Both the position numbers and the translations under genes were made by a program. A DNA stretch of 64,000 nucleotides from CAVQRB01 sp963715055 (lineage in GTDB: Bacteria > Pseudomonadota > Alphaproteobacteria > Rhodobacterales > Rhodobacteraceae): assembly GCA_963715055.1 (NCBI GenBank), contig CAVQRB010000001.1, positions 124,001-188,000 on the forward strand, given 5' to 3'. The notes beneath the pieces were generated by a model, which saw nothing but the letters and a program-made list of their open reading frames with translations, made no database searches and was not told the DNA's origin. Position 1 is the stretch's first letter. Each line of letters starts with the position of its first letter. Positions 35,461 through 44,350 of the stretch are shown here, one piece after another.

Positions 35461-36660
35461 TCATTCGGCCGGGGTTGTCTTGCCATCCGCGGCATCTTCC
35501 GCGGGCTTTTTCTTGCGGAAGAGCCGCGCGATACGCTGTCCGCCCTCGACGAGACCGCCCGGCAGGAAGATCACGACCAGCATGAACAGCAGACCCAGCG
35601 TGAGGTGCCAGCCCTTGCCGATGAAGGGGTAGATGACGGCGACGATGAAATCCTCGATCCCGTCCGGCATGAAGGCGAACCACTGGTGCAGGATGCTTTC
35701 GTTGATCTTGGAGACGATGTTCTCGAAATACTTGATGAAGCCCGCGCCCAGCACCGGGCCGATCAGCGTGCCGGCACCGCCCAGGATGGTCATCAGCACG
35801 ACTTCACCCGAGGCGGTCCAGAACATGCGTTCGGCGCCCACCTGCGTGTCCATCGCCACCAGCAGGCCTCCGGCGAGACCGGCATACATGCCGGAGATCA
35901 CGAAGGCCGCCAGCGTGTAGGGCTTGGAGTTGAGCCCGGTGTAGTTCATCCGCTGCTGGTTCGATTTCACCGCCCGCAGCATCATGCCGAAGGGCGAGCG
36001 GAAGATCCGGATGGAGAGGTAGAAGGCGACGAGCATGATCGCGGCGGCGATGTAGTAGCCTGCGTTGAAGGTGAAGACCCAGTTGCCGAATTCCAGCTCA
36101 AAGCTCTGCTTCATGTCGAGCCCGAAGAGATTGGCGCGCGGCGTCTGGCCCGGCGCCGGTGCCGCATCTAGAATGCGCGGGTCGGTGTATTTGGGCTGCA
36201 ATCCGGTCTCACCGCCGGTGATCGGGGTCAGAACCGAATAGGCGAGCGAGTAGGACATCTGCGCGAAGGCGAGAGTCAGGATCGAGAAGTAGATGCCCGA
36301 CCGGCGCAGCGAGATCCAGCCAACCAGCAGGGAAAAGACGCCGGCGATGATCACCGAGACGATGATCGCCGGGATGATGTTCATGGTCAGCAGTTTCATC
36401 ATCCAGATTGCGGCATAGGAGCCCACGCCGAGGAAGGCCGCGTGCCCGAAGCTGAGATAGCCCGTGAGCCCGAAGAGGATGTTGAAGCCGATGGCGAAGA
36501 TGCCGAAGATCACCAGGCGCTGCATCAGGTCGGGGTAGCCCGCGTTGAACTGCGCCATCGCCGAGCCTTCGGGGAAGGGGTTCAGTATGAAGGGGGCGAA
36601 GATACAGAGAATGCCCACTACCAGGAGGAGCGTGAAGTCTTTTTTGTTCAGTCCAAGCAT
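35461..36660 (-). CDS. livM: branched-chain amino acid-type ABC transporter permease (LivM family)
   Basis: This 399-residue inner-membrane permease has about ten hydrophobic segments. The family region GLTGYLSFGHAAFLGVGSYAA is near residue 65, and the ATPase-docking part AVKSNQQRMNYTGLNSKPY is in the second half. A cytoplasmic or periplasmic loop of roughly 40 residues (GLQPKYTDPRILDAAPAPGQ...) is longer than in E. coli LivM. It starts four bases after the livH stop. Confidence 0.9.
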   Translation of the reverse strand: MLGLNKKDFTLLLVVGILCIFAPFILNPFPEGSAMAQFNAGYPDLMQRLVIFGIFAIGFNILFGLTGYLSFGHAAFLGVGSYAAIWMMKLLTMNIIPAIIVSVIIAGVFSLLVGWISLRRSGIYFSILTLAFAQMSYSLAYSVLTPITGGETGLQPKYTDPRILDAAPAPGQTPRANLFGLDMKQSFELEFGNWVFTFNAGYYIAAAIMLVAFYLSIRIFRSPFGMMLRAVKSNQQRMNYTGLNSKPYTLAAFVISGMYAGLAGGLLVAMDTQVGAERMFWTASGEVVLMTILGGAGTLIGPVLGAGFIKYFENIVSKINESILHQWFAFMPDGIEDFIVAVIYPFIGKGWHLTLGLLFMLVVIFLPGGLVEGGQRIARLFRKKKPAEDAADGKTTPAE

Positions 36661-36664
36661 GGTC

Positions 36665-37696
36665 CTATTCCTCCATCACGCCCTTGCGGCCCATGAGGCC
36701 ACGCGGACGTGTGAGCAAGATGATGATGGCGACCAGGTAGATGATGATCTGGTTCAGGCCGGGCAGGGTTTCGAGCACCACGGCCATCGAGGCAAAGCTT
36801 TCGAGGATGCCGAGCAGAAATCCTGCCAGCACCGCGCCGGGCAGCGAGCCCATGCCCCCCACGACGACCACGACGAAGCTCAGGACGAGAAAGTCCATGC
36901 CCATGTGGTAATTGGGTGAGTTGATCGGCGTGTACATGACCCCCGCAAGCCCCGCGACGGCGGCGGCGATGCCGAACATGATGGTGAAGCGCTTGTCGAT
37001 GTTGATGCCGAGCAGGCCCACGGTCTCCCGGTCCGCCATGCCGGCGCGCACGACCATGCCGAAGGTGGTGAATTGCAGGAAGGCAAAGACCGCCCCGATG
37101 ATCACCGCTGCGAAGGCGAAATACACCAGACGCCAGTAGGGGTAGATGATGGTGTTGGGATCAAAGCCGAGCAGGGCGCCGAAATCGAAGGAGCCGCGGA
37201 AGACTTCCGGTGCCGGGGTGGGGATCGGGTTGGCGCCGTAGAAATACTTGATGATCTCCTGCAGCACGATGGCAAGGCCGAAGGTCACGAGGATCTGGTC
37301 GGCATGCGGGCGCTTGTAGAAGTGCTTGATGAGACCGCGCTCCATGATGAAGCCGACGCCGACCATGACCGGGATCGCGAAGATGATCGACAGCGGCACC
37401 GCCCAGTCGATGATCGCATCTCCGGTCTGCTGGCCGAAAAAGTCGTAGATATAGGGCACATCCACCTTGAGCGGATTGCCGAGAAAGTCCTTTTGCGTTT
37501 CGTCGATGACCGTATGGCTCAGCGTCAGAAAACGGCTGAAGGTCACGGCGCAGAAGGCACCGATCATGAAAAGCGCCCCGTGGGCGAAGTTCACCACGCC
37601 GAGGGTGCCGAAAATCAACGTCAGGCCAAGGGCGATCAACGCATAGGCGGATCCCTTGTCGAGGCCGTTGAGAATCTGGAGGATAATTGCGTCCAT
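36665..37696 (-). CDS. livH: branched-chain amino acid-type ABC transporter permease (LivH family)
   Basis: This 343-residue permease begins MDAIILQILNGLDKGSAYAL, a typical LivH start, followed by GLTLIFGTLGVVNFAHGALFM. A 60-residue loop after the second membrane segment (FLTLSHTVIDETQKDFLGNP...) is an insertion relative to shorter LivH proteins. ADRETVGLLGINIDKRF is the ATPase-contact motif. It lies about 80 bases after the binding-protein gene, in the same transcript. Confidence 0.9.
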   Translation of the reverse strand: MDAIILQILNGLDKGSAYALIALGLTLIFGTLGVVNFAHGALFMIGAFCAVTFSRFLTLSHTVIDETQKDFLGNPLKVDVPYIYDFFGQQTGDAIIDWAVPLSIIFAIPVMVGVGFIMERGLIKHFYKRPHADQILVTFGLAIVLQEIIKYFYGANPIPTPAPEVFRGSFDFGALLGFDPNTIIYPYWRLVYFAFAAVIIGAVFAFLQFTTFGMVVRAGMADRETVGLLGINIDKRFTIMFGIAAAVAGLAGVMYTPINSPNYHMGMDFLVLSFVVVVVGGMGSLPGAVLAGFLLGILESFASMAVVLETLPGLNQIIIYLVAIIILLTRPRGLMGRKGVMEE

Positions 37697-37779
37697 GGTC
37701 CCACCTTCCGGATGCGGTTGCGGCCCGTTGGCCGCGAAGCGCCGGGCAGGAGAGACCCTGCCCGGCGTTTATTGAGAGC

Positions 37780-39144
37780 TTACACGCCTGCGTTGCAGGT
37801 TCCGAGAGAGCCACCGGCGAACTGCGGGTGCTCGGGGTCGTAGGACACCTGCTCCGTCGGGGTGACTTCGACGATTTCCACGAGATCGTATTCGTTCTCG
37901 GGGTTCTCCTTGCCCTTCACGACGACGACGTCCTTGAAGCACTGGTGATCCGCGCCACGATAGAGCGTCGGGCCGTTGCCCAATCCGTCGAATTCGAAGT
38001 CTTTCAGGGCTTCGCCGACCGCGCAGGGGTTGAACGAGCCTGCCCGTTCCACCGCATCCGCATAGAGCAGCGCCTGCACGTAGCCTGTGTGCGCGGCCTG
38101 GCTCGGCGGGAAGCCGTACTTGGTGCCGAAGGACTGCACGAAGGCGTTGGTGCCGACGAAACGCGAGCCCAGCTGGTTTTCGAGTTTCCAGTCCCAGTTC
38201 TGCGAGCCGAAGATGCCCTTGATGTTGGCACCGGCACCGCGCGCCATGAGCTCGGAGTAGAGCGGCACGACGATCTCGAACTTCTTGCCGTTCACTTCCT
38301 TGTCGCGCAGGCCGAACTGCACGGCGTTGGTGAGCGAGTTGACCATGTTCCCGCCGTAGTGGTTCAGAACCAGCACATCCGCGCCCGATTGCAGCACCGG
38401 CGCGATGTAGGAGGAGAAGTCGGTCTGCGTCAGCGGTGTCAGCACCGAGTTGACGGTTTCCCAGCCGAGGGCTTCGGTGGAGGAGCGCATGGCCTCCTCG
38501 GTGGTGTAGCCCCAGTTGTAGTCGGCGGTCAGGTGATAGGCCTTGCGGTCTGCACCATACTGGTTGATCAGCACGGGCGCGAGTGCCGCACCGGACATGT
38601 AGGAGTTGAAGAAGTGGCGGAAGCCATTGGCCCGCTTGTCTTTTCCTGTCGTGTCATTGGCATGGGTCAGACCCGCCATGAAGATCACGCCGGCTTCCTG
38701 GCAGAGCGCCTGCACGGCCACGGCCACGCCCGAGGAGGAGCCGCCGGTGATCATGACGGCGCCGTCTTTTTCGATCATCGACTTGGCCGATGCGCGGGCG
38801 GCATCCGATTTCGTCTGGGTGTCGCCGGTGACGAACTGGACCTTCTTGCCCAGGACGCCGTTGCCTTGCAGGGCTTTCGACGTGAAAGTGTTCATCATGC
38901 CGCCATCGCCTTCACCGTTCAGGTGTTCGACGGCGAGCTGGTAGGCGCGCAGCTGGTCTGCGCCCTCGTCGGCATAGGGGCCGGATTGCGGTACGTTGAA
39001 GCCGAAAGTGACGGTGTCGCCTGTCGGCTCGTTGGTGAAGGCCGATGCGCGGCCCGCGGTGAAGATCGTCGGCAGGGCGAGACCCGCGCCGCCCACGGCG
39101 CTGGTCTTGAGCAGACCTCGACGTGTGAAGTTCGATTTGGACAT
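37780..39144 (-). CDS. ABC transporter substrate-binding protein (branched-chain amino acid/amide type)
   Basis: This 454-residue periplasmic-binding protein carries a twin-arginine signal, SNFTRRGLLKTSAVGGAG, instead of the usual Sec signal. The ATG at 39144 follows a clear GGGAGGA ribosome site, so the longer upstream frame is discounted. The mature protein has a Leu/Ile/Val-binding fold with GGSSSGVAVAVQAL and HLTADYNWGYTTEEAM. Length is greater than LivK (about 370). Tat export and the size are more like amide/urea-type members; the substrate is not certain. It heads the five-gene operon. Confidence 0.87.
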   Translation of the reverse strand: MSKSNFTRRGLLKTSAVGGAGLALPTIFTAGRASAFTNEPTGDTVTFGFNVPQSGPYADEGADQLRAYQLAVEHLNGEGDGGMMNTFTSKALQGNGVLGKKVQFVTGDTQTKSDAARASAKSMIEKDGAVMITGGSSSGVAVAVQALCQEAGVIFMAGLTHANDTTGKDKRANGFRHFFNSYMSGAALAPVLINQYGADRKAYHLTADYNWGYTTEEAMRSSTEALGWETVNSVLTPLTQTDFSSYIAPVLQSGADVLVLNHYGGNMVNSLTNAVQFGLRDKEVNGKKFEIVVPLYSELMARGAGANIKGIFGSQNWDWKLENQLGSRFVGTNAFVQSFGTKYGFPPSQAAHTGYVQALLYADAVERAGSFNPCAVGEALKDFEFDGLGNGPTLYRGADHQCFKDVVVVKGKENPENEYDLVEIVEVTPTEQVSYDPEHPQFAGGSLGTCNAGV

Positions 39145-39170
39145 GAAATCCTCCCAGTTGTTTTTGACCA

Positions 39171-39203
39171 TTTGCAGATCGCAAACTCCTCCAAATCTGC
39201 AAA
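39171..39203. promoter_or_regulatory. candidate TTTGC/GCAAA operator between liv operon and ScfR-like gene
   Basis: TTTGC-AGATC-GCAAA at 39171-39185 is a perfect inverted repeat, and AAATCTGCAAA at 39193-39203 mirrors TTTGCAGAT at 39171-39179 across a 13-base gap. Regulators of the ScfR/RamB family are known to use TTTGCAAA-like half-sites. The pair is 27-59 bases before the binding-protein start and faces the regulator gene; a further TTTGCA lies at 39364-39369. Confidence 0.5.
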
Positions 39204-39380
39204 CGGCGCACACAGGTGCAGATACCTTATCGCCGATGAAATGAAAATTACGCAACAACCCCCTTGAAATGAACGATAATTTTGTAAATAAATCCACAAG
39301 ACTTCGGGCAACCGTGTAAATTGCATGATGTTGCGGCGCAGAAAGCCGTTGAAATCGCCCGGATTTGCAAGGGAGGCCAC

Positions 39381-40670
39381 ATGGCACGAGAAACCCTGAC
39401 CGGCAGCCGCATCCGCGAGCGCCGGACCGTGGCCGGGATGCGGCAGGCGGATCTGGCCCGCACGCTGGGGATTTCGGCCTCCTATCTCAACCTGATCGAG
39501 CACAACCGGCGTCGAATCGGCGGCAAGCTCCTGCTCGACATCGCGAAAATCCTGCAGGTCGAGCCTTCCATGCTCACTGACGGGGCAGAGGCGGCGCTGG
39601 TCGCCGCCCTGCGCGAAGCGGCGTCGCTGGCCAATCTCGCACCCGAGGATGCAGAGAAGGCGGAGGAATTCGCGGGGCGCTTTCCGGGCTGGGCCGAGGC
39701 GTTGACCAAGGGATATCGCCGGATGGGCACGCTCGAGCGCACGGTGGAGACGCTGACCGACCGGCTGGCGCACGACCCGCAGCTTGCGGCCTCGGTGCAT
39801 GAGCTCTTGTCGACGGCGGCGGCGATCCGGTCCACCGCCTCGATCCTTGCGGATGAAAAGGATCTCGATGCGACCTGGCGCGACAGGTTCCACGCCAACA
39901 TCAACGCCGACAGCCGCCGGCTGGCGGAGAGTGCGAAATCGCTGGTCGATTATTTCGATGCAGCGCAGCGGCAGGAAGACGCCGCCGCCGGTCCGCAGGA
40001 GGAGGTGGACGGGTTCCTCGAAGCGCACGACTATCGGTTCAGCGGTCTCGAAGCCGGCAAGGACACGATCGACGGATTGATCGCTGCCAGCGACATGCTG
40101 CGGTCGCGCGCGGCGCGGCAACTGACGCGGGCGGTGCTCGAACAGGTGCTCGCCGACAGCGCACGGCTGCCGATGAAGGATCTGGAGAAAGCCGTGGCCG
40201 AGATCGGCCCGGACCCCGTGGCGCTGTCGCGCACGCTCGATGTGCCGGTGTCGCTCTGCCTGCGCCGTCTGGCCGGATTGCCGGACGTCAAGGCGGCTCT
40301 GGTCATCTGCGACCGCTCGGGCAGCATTCTCTTTCGCAAATCCGCCGGGGCGCTGGTGATCCCGAGGTTCGGCTCCGCCTGCGCCCTCTGGCCGCTCTTT
40401 TCGGCTTTGACCCAGCCGGGTCAGGTGCTTCGGCTCTCGGTTGTCCAGCTGGGCCGGGGCAGGGCCCGGTTCGACTGTTTCGCCGTTGCCGATATCGTCG
40501 GGCCGCCGGTCTACAATACCGCGCCCCTGCTCAACGCGACCATGCTCATGCTGCCCGCTTCGGGTCCGACCGACGCGCCGGCGCTGGAAGTCGGCTCGTC
40601 CTGCCGGGTCTGTCCGCGCAGCCGCTGCCCCGCGCGCCATGTGCCCTCGCTCCTTTCAGAGGAGCTTTGA
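39381..40670 (+). CDS. XRE-family regulator of the short-chain acyl-CoA (ScfR) type
   Basis: This 429-residue protein has an N-terminal XRE helix-turn-helix (GSRIRERRTVAGMRQADLARTLGIS, residues about 8-60) and a long C-terminal domain ending in SCRVCPRSRCPARH, a cysteine-containing end seen in ScfR/RamB relatives that sense short-chain acyl-CoA. The ATG at 39381 has GGGAGG before it. It is divergent from the liv-type operon over an inverted repeat, so it may regulate that operon or itself. The inducer is unknown. Confidence 0.87.
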   Translation: MARETLTGSRIRERRTVAGMRQADLARTLGISASYLNLIEHNRRRIGGKLLLDIAKILQVEPSMLTDGAEAALVAALREAASLANLAPEDAEKAEEFAGRFPGWAEALTKGYRRMGTLERTVETLTDRLAHDPQLAASVHELLSTAAAIRSTASILADEKDLDATWRDRFHANINADSRRLAESAKSLVDYFDAAQRQEDAAAGPQEEVDGFLEAHDYRFSGLEAGKDTIDGLIAASDMLRSRAARQLTRAVLEQVLADSARLPMKDLEKAVAEIGPDPVALSRTLDVPVSLCLRRLAGLPDVKAALVICDRSGSILFRKSAGALVIPRFGSACALWPLFSALTQPGQVLRLSVVQLGRGRARFDCFAVADIVGPPVYNTAPLLNATMLMLPASGPTDAPALEVGSSCRVCPRSRCPARHVPSLLSEEL

Positions 40671-40748
40671 GGGATGTTCGGGGATGCCGTAATCGACACG
40701 CCGGTGACGCCGCGCGCAGGCCTTGCTGCGCCAGGGCACCGATCCGGC

Positions 40749-40769
40749 GGCCGAAGCTTCCGTTCGGCC
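40749..40769 (+). terminator. weak hairpin after the ScfR-like gene
   Basis: GGCCGAA and TTCGGCC form a perfect 7-bp stem with a 7-base loop 79 bases past the stop. It lacks a T run; it could help separate the regulator from the response-regulator transcript that starts just downstream. Confidence 0.3.
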
Positions 40770-40783
40770 TGCGCAGCAGGGCT

Positions 40784-40812
40784 TTGACAGCGCGGGAAAA
40801 ACCGACAATAGT
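40784..40812 (+). promoter_or_regulatory. candidate promoter of the response-regulator operon
   Basis: TTGACA at 40784-40789 and AATAGT at 40807-40812 are 17 bases apart, a good sigma-70-like pair with a perfect -35. The start codon of the response regulator is 62 bases further on. Confidence 0.5.
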
Positions 40813-40874
40813 TGATCCACTGCGCCGATGGAGGCGGGCCGGGTGCCCGGCGGTGCGGTCTGGGAGGAAAAGCA

Positions 40875-41258
40875 ATGGGTAAGCATGTGCTTTTGGTGGA
40901 GGATGAAGTGAATATCCTCGAGGCCATACGGTTCTTGCTGAACCGTGAAGGCTGGCGGGTGGACACGCATTCCAACGGCACCGATGCGGCGGAGGTCGTA
41001 CGCAGCCTCAAGCCCGATCTCGTGGTGCTCGACGTGATGCTGCCGGGCAAGAGCGGGTTCGACATCCTCGCGGAGTTGCGCGGCGATGCGGAGACCGCCG
41101 ATCTGCCCGTCCTGATGCTGACCGCGCGCGGCCAGAGCCGGGACCGGGAAATGGCCGAGAAGGCCGGGGTCAGCCGCTTCATGACCAAACCCTTTTCCAA
41201 CACCGAAGTGCTGACGGCGGTGCGCGACCTCGTCTATGTGCACGGTCAACGGGCCTGA
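40875..41258 (+). CDS. single-domain response regulator
   Basis: This 127-residue protein is a stand-alone receiver domain of the CheY fold. The phosphorylation site is D53 in VVLDVMLPG, acidic pocket residues are E9-D10-E11, T83 in MLTARG is the switch residue and K105 in FMTKPFSN is the conserved lysine. The ATG at 40875 has GGGAGG before it. There is no output domain. It is followed by a small membrane protein and a symporter-fused histidine kinase, so it is the likely receiver for that kinase. Confidence 0.92.
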   Translation: MGKHVLLVEDEVNILEAIRFLLNREGWRVDTHSNGTDAAEVVRSLKPDLVVLDVMLPGKSGFDILAELRGDAETADLPVLMLTARGQSRDREMAEKAGVSRFMTKPFSNTEVLTAVRDLVYVHGQRA

Positions 41259-41261
41259 GCC

Positions 41262-41543
41262 TTGGCCCGTCGCGCCCAGCCGCTGTTTCTTGAACGCAGC
41301 GGGTATCGGCAGCGACGGCTCATGGATGCGGTTCGCCTGATTGCCATCGTCGGGGCGCTGCTGTGGCTGGTGCCGGTGCTCTGGCCTTCGGACGGCACGG
41401 CAGAAACAGGGATGGTCAGCAAGTCCCGCGCGCTTTTCTATGTCTTCGGGGTCTGGGCGGGCCTCATCGTCGCGGCGGCCTTTCTGGCTTTCCGCATCCG
41501 GCGTCTGCCGGCGGAGCCCGAGGATCAGGAGACCGATCCGTGA
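41262..41543 (+). CDS. small two-span membrane protein
   Basis: This protein of about 93 residues has two hydrophobic segments (LIAIVGALLWLVPVLW and ALFYVFGVWAGLIVAAAFLA) with a short polar loop and an acidic tail (RRLPAEPEDQETDP). The start is taken as TTG 41262, four bases after the regulator stop; an ATG at 41322 would remove the first 20 residues, including LFLERSGYRQRR. Its stop overlaps the GTG of the kinase gene, so it is probably co-translated and may be a partner of the kinase. I do not recognise a named family. Confidence 0.7.
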   Translation: MARRAQPLFLERSGYRQRRLMDAVRLIAIVGALLWLVPVLWPSDGTAETGMVSKSRALFYVFGVWAGLIVAAAFLAFRIRRLPAEPEDQETDP

Positions 41544-44233
41544 GTTCGCTCAACCTGCTCATCCTCGTGTGCCTCGCCTATGTGGTGTTCCTCTTTCTCG
41601 TGGCCTTTGCCGCCGAACGCGCAGGTGTCCGGGGCCGGGCGCGCTGGCTGCTGCGCTCACCGCTGGTCTACACGTTGTCGCTCTCGATCTATTGTACCGC
41701 CTGGACCTTTTACGGTGCCGTCGGCAATGCCGCGCGCTCGGGTTTCGAGTATGTGACGATCTATCTCGGCCCCAGCCTCGTGATCCTGGGCTGGTGGTGG
41801 ATCCTGCGCCGCCTCGTGCGGATCGGGCGCAGCCACAAGGTCACCTCGATCGCGGACCTGATCTCCTCGCGCTACGGCAAATCCAATGCGCTCGCGATCG
41901 TGGTCACGGTGATGGCGGTGATCGGCGTGACCCCTTACATCGCGTTGCAACTGCAATCGGTGACACAATCGCTGTCGATCTTTACCGCCGCTGAAGAAGG
42001 CTGGAGCGAGACCGGGATCGGCTCCAACGCCGGCACGCTTTGGATCGCGGCAGGGCTCGCCCTTTTCACTGTTCTTTTCGGGACGCGCAACCTCAATGCC
42101 AACGAGCGCCACCACGGCGTTGTCATCGCGATCGCCGTGGAATCCGTGGTCAAGCTGGTGGCGTTGCTGGCCGTTGGTGTGTTCGTGGTCTGGGGACTGG
42201 CGGGCGGCGTGGCCGAGACCCTGGCGCGCATCGATGCTTCGGCCATCGGCACCTGGCAGGTCGACGGCAGCCGCTGGACCACATTGATCTTCATTTCCGC
42301 GGCAGCCTTTCTCTGCCTGCCTCGCATGTTCCAGGTGATGGTGGTGGAGAACGACGACGAGCGCCACCTGCATGTCGCAAGCTGGGCCTTTCCACTCTAC
42401 CTGATGCTGATCAGCCTCTTCGTCGTCCCGATCGCCGTCATCGGGCTCGAGGTTTTGCCGGAAGGCGCGAACCCCGATTTCTTCGTGCTGAGCCTGCCGC
42501 TGAGCCAGGGGCAGGAGGGGCTGGCGATGCTGAGTTTCCTCGGAGGCTTCTCCTCGGCCACCTCCATGGTCATCGTGGCGACGCTGGCGCTCTCGACCAT
42601 GGTCTCCAACCACGTGGTGATGCCTGTCTTCCTTCACCTGCGGCAGGGGACGGCAACGCAATCGGGCGACGTGCGCGATGTGATCATCCTGTCGCGGCGG
42701 CTCTCCATTCTCGGCATCATCGGGCTTGGCTACATCTATTTCGAGGCCTCGGGCGGATCGGGTGCCCTTGCGGCCATTGGCCTTGTCTCCTTTGCCGGCG
42801 TCGCCCAGTTCCTGCCGGCGATGCTGGGGGGACTTTTCTGGCGCGGGGCCACGAAATCCGGCGCGATGGCCGGGCTTGGCGTGGGCTTCGTCCTCTGGAT
42901 GTTCACCTTGCTGTTTCCCAGTTTCGGCCGGGACGTCCTGCTCAGCGCCCAGACCTTCGACGAGGGTCTTCTGGGGCTCGTCTGGTTGCGGCCGCAGGCG
43001 CTCTTCGGCATCGAGGGGCTCGATCCCATCGTGCATTCGGTGCTCTGGAGCATGGTTCTGAACACGGCGAGCTTCGTGCTGGTCTCGCTTCTGACCTTCC
43101 CGCACCCGCTTGAGCGGTTGCAGGGGGCGCAGTTCGTCAATGTCTTCGAGCATTCGGCGGCCAACCGGGGCTGGTACGCCTCTGTTGCCGAAAGCGAGGA
43201 CCTGATGATCATGTCGCAGCGCATCCTGGGCGCGGAGGAGGCGCGCAGGCTCTTTGACGGCCAAGCGCGAGAGCAGGGGCTGCCCGGGCATCTGCCCGAG
43301 CCCACGCCGGAATTCCTGCAAGTGCTGGAACGTGAGCTCTCCGGCTCCGTCGGTGCGGCCACCGCCCATGCGATGATCGGCCAGATCGTCGGCGGCACCT
43401 CGGTCTCCGTGCAGGACCTGATGGCTGTTGCGGACGAATCCGCGCAGATGCTGGAGTATTCAAGCCAGCTCGAAACCAAGTCGCGCGAGTTGAGCCAGAC
43501 AGCCGCGCAACTGCGCGCCGCCAATGAGAAGCTGACCCAGATCAGCTACCAGAAGGATGCCTTTCTCAGCCAGATCAGCCATGAATTGCGCACACCCATG
43601 ACCTCGATCCGCGCGTTTTCCGAGATCCTGCGCGACACCGAAGGTCTGGGGCCGATGGAAAAGGCGAAATACGCCAATATCATCCATGTCGAGGCGATCC
43701 GGCTCACCCGGCTGCTCGACGACCTGCTGGATCTGAGCGTGCTGGAGAACGGGCAGGTCACGCTGCATCTGCAAACCGGCAGTCTCGCGGTCCTGCTCGA
43801 CCAGGCCGTTGCCATGGCGCAGGCCAGCGAAGCCCGCGCGATCCAGATCCGCAGGCGGCGGCTCGACGAGACGATCACGCTGCACACCGATCTCGACCGG
43901 TTGAGCCAGGTGTTCATCAATCTCATTACCAACGCCCAGAAGTATTGCGCCGCCGAGACCCCGGTCCTGCGCATCGAGGTCACGCGTCTGAAGGGCAGGA
44001 TCGCGGTTGATTTCATCGACAATGGCCGCGGCATCCCGGTCGAATCGCGAGACGTCATGTTCGAGAAGTTCAGCCGCATCGGGGCTCAGGATGGCAATGG
44101 CGCAGGGCTCGGGCTCGCCATCTGCCGCGAGATCATGACCCGGCTCGGCGGTGACGTGAGCTATCTCGATGCCACGGGGGGAACAGGGTTCCGGGTTCAC
44201 CTGCCGGAAAACCTCGCGATGGCCGCACAATAG
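41540..44233 (+). CDS. sodium/solute symporter-fused sensor histidine kinase
   Basis: This 897-residue protein joins an N-terminal SSS-family transporter domain (about residues 1-520, with roughly 13 membrane spans) to a histidine kinase. The phosphorylated histidine is H681 in SQISHELRTPMTSIRAF, and the ATP-binding core has NAQKYC, D827 in DNGRGIP, and GAGLGLAICREIM. A coiled segment with SQTAAQLRAANEKLTQI links the two. It belongs to the CbrA type, where transport or substrate sensing tunes kinase activity. The GTG start overlaps the small membrane-protein stop. The nutrient sensed is not known. Confidence 0.92.
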   Translation: MSSLNLLILVCLAYVVFLFLVAFAAERAGVRGRARWLLRSPLVYTLSLSIYCTAWTFYGAVGNAARSGFEYVTIYLGPSLVILGWWWILRRLVRIGRSHKVTSIADLISSRYGKSNALAIVVTVMAVIGVTPYIALQLQSVTQSLSIFTAAEEGWSETGIGSNAGTLWIAAGLALFTVLFGTRNLNANERHHGVVIAIAVESVVKLVALLAVGVFVVWGLAGGVAETLARIDASAIGTWQVDGSRWTTLIFISAAAFLCLPRMFQVMVVENDDERHLHVASWAFPLYLMLISLFVVPIAVIGLEVLPEGANPDFFVLSLPLSQGQEGLAMLSFLGGFSSATSMVIVATLALSTMVSNHVVMPVFLHLRQGTATQSGDVRDVIILSRRLSILGIIGLGYIYFEASGGSGALAAIGLVSFAGVAQFLPAMLGGLFWRGATKSGAMAGLGVGFVLWMFTLLFPSFGRDVLLSAQTFDEGLLGLVWLRPQALFGIEGLDPIVHSVLWSMVLNTASFVLVSLLTFPHPLERLQGAQFVNVFEHSAANRGWYASVAESEDLMIMSQRILGAEEARRLFDGQAREQGLPGHLPEPTPEFLQVLERELSGSVGAATAHAMIGQIVGGTSVSVQDLMAVADESAQMLEYSSQLETKSRELSQTAAQLRAANEKLTQISYQKDAFLSQISHELRTPMTSIRAFSEILRDTEGLGPMEKAKYANIIHVEAIRLTRLLDDLLDLSVLENGQVTLHLQTGSLAVLLDQAVAMAQASEARAIQIRRRRLDETITLHTDLDRLSQVFINLITNAQKYCAAETPVLRIEVTRLKGRIAVDFIDNGRGIPVESRDVMFEKFSRIGAQDGNGAGLGLAICREIMTRLGGDVSYLDATGGTGFRVHLPENLAMAAQ

Positions 44234-44350
44234 GCATTCGCAGCGAATTGTCCGTCTTTGCTAAAGGCAATGGTAACCATTGCGGACTATCTCCTTGGGC
44301 GAGGAACCGTGCGGGGCTGATCCCTGCGCCGTCCTCTCTTGGGGTTGTTG

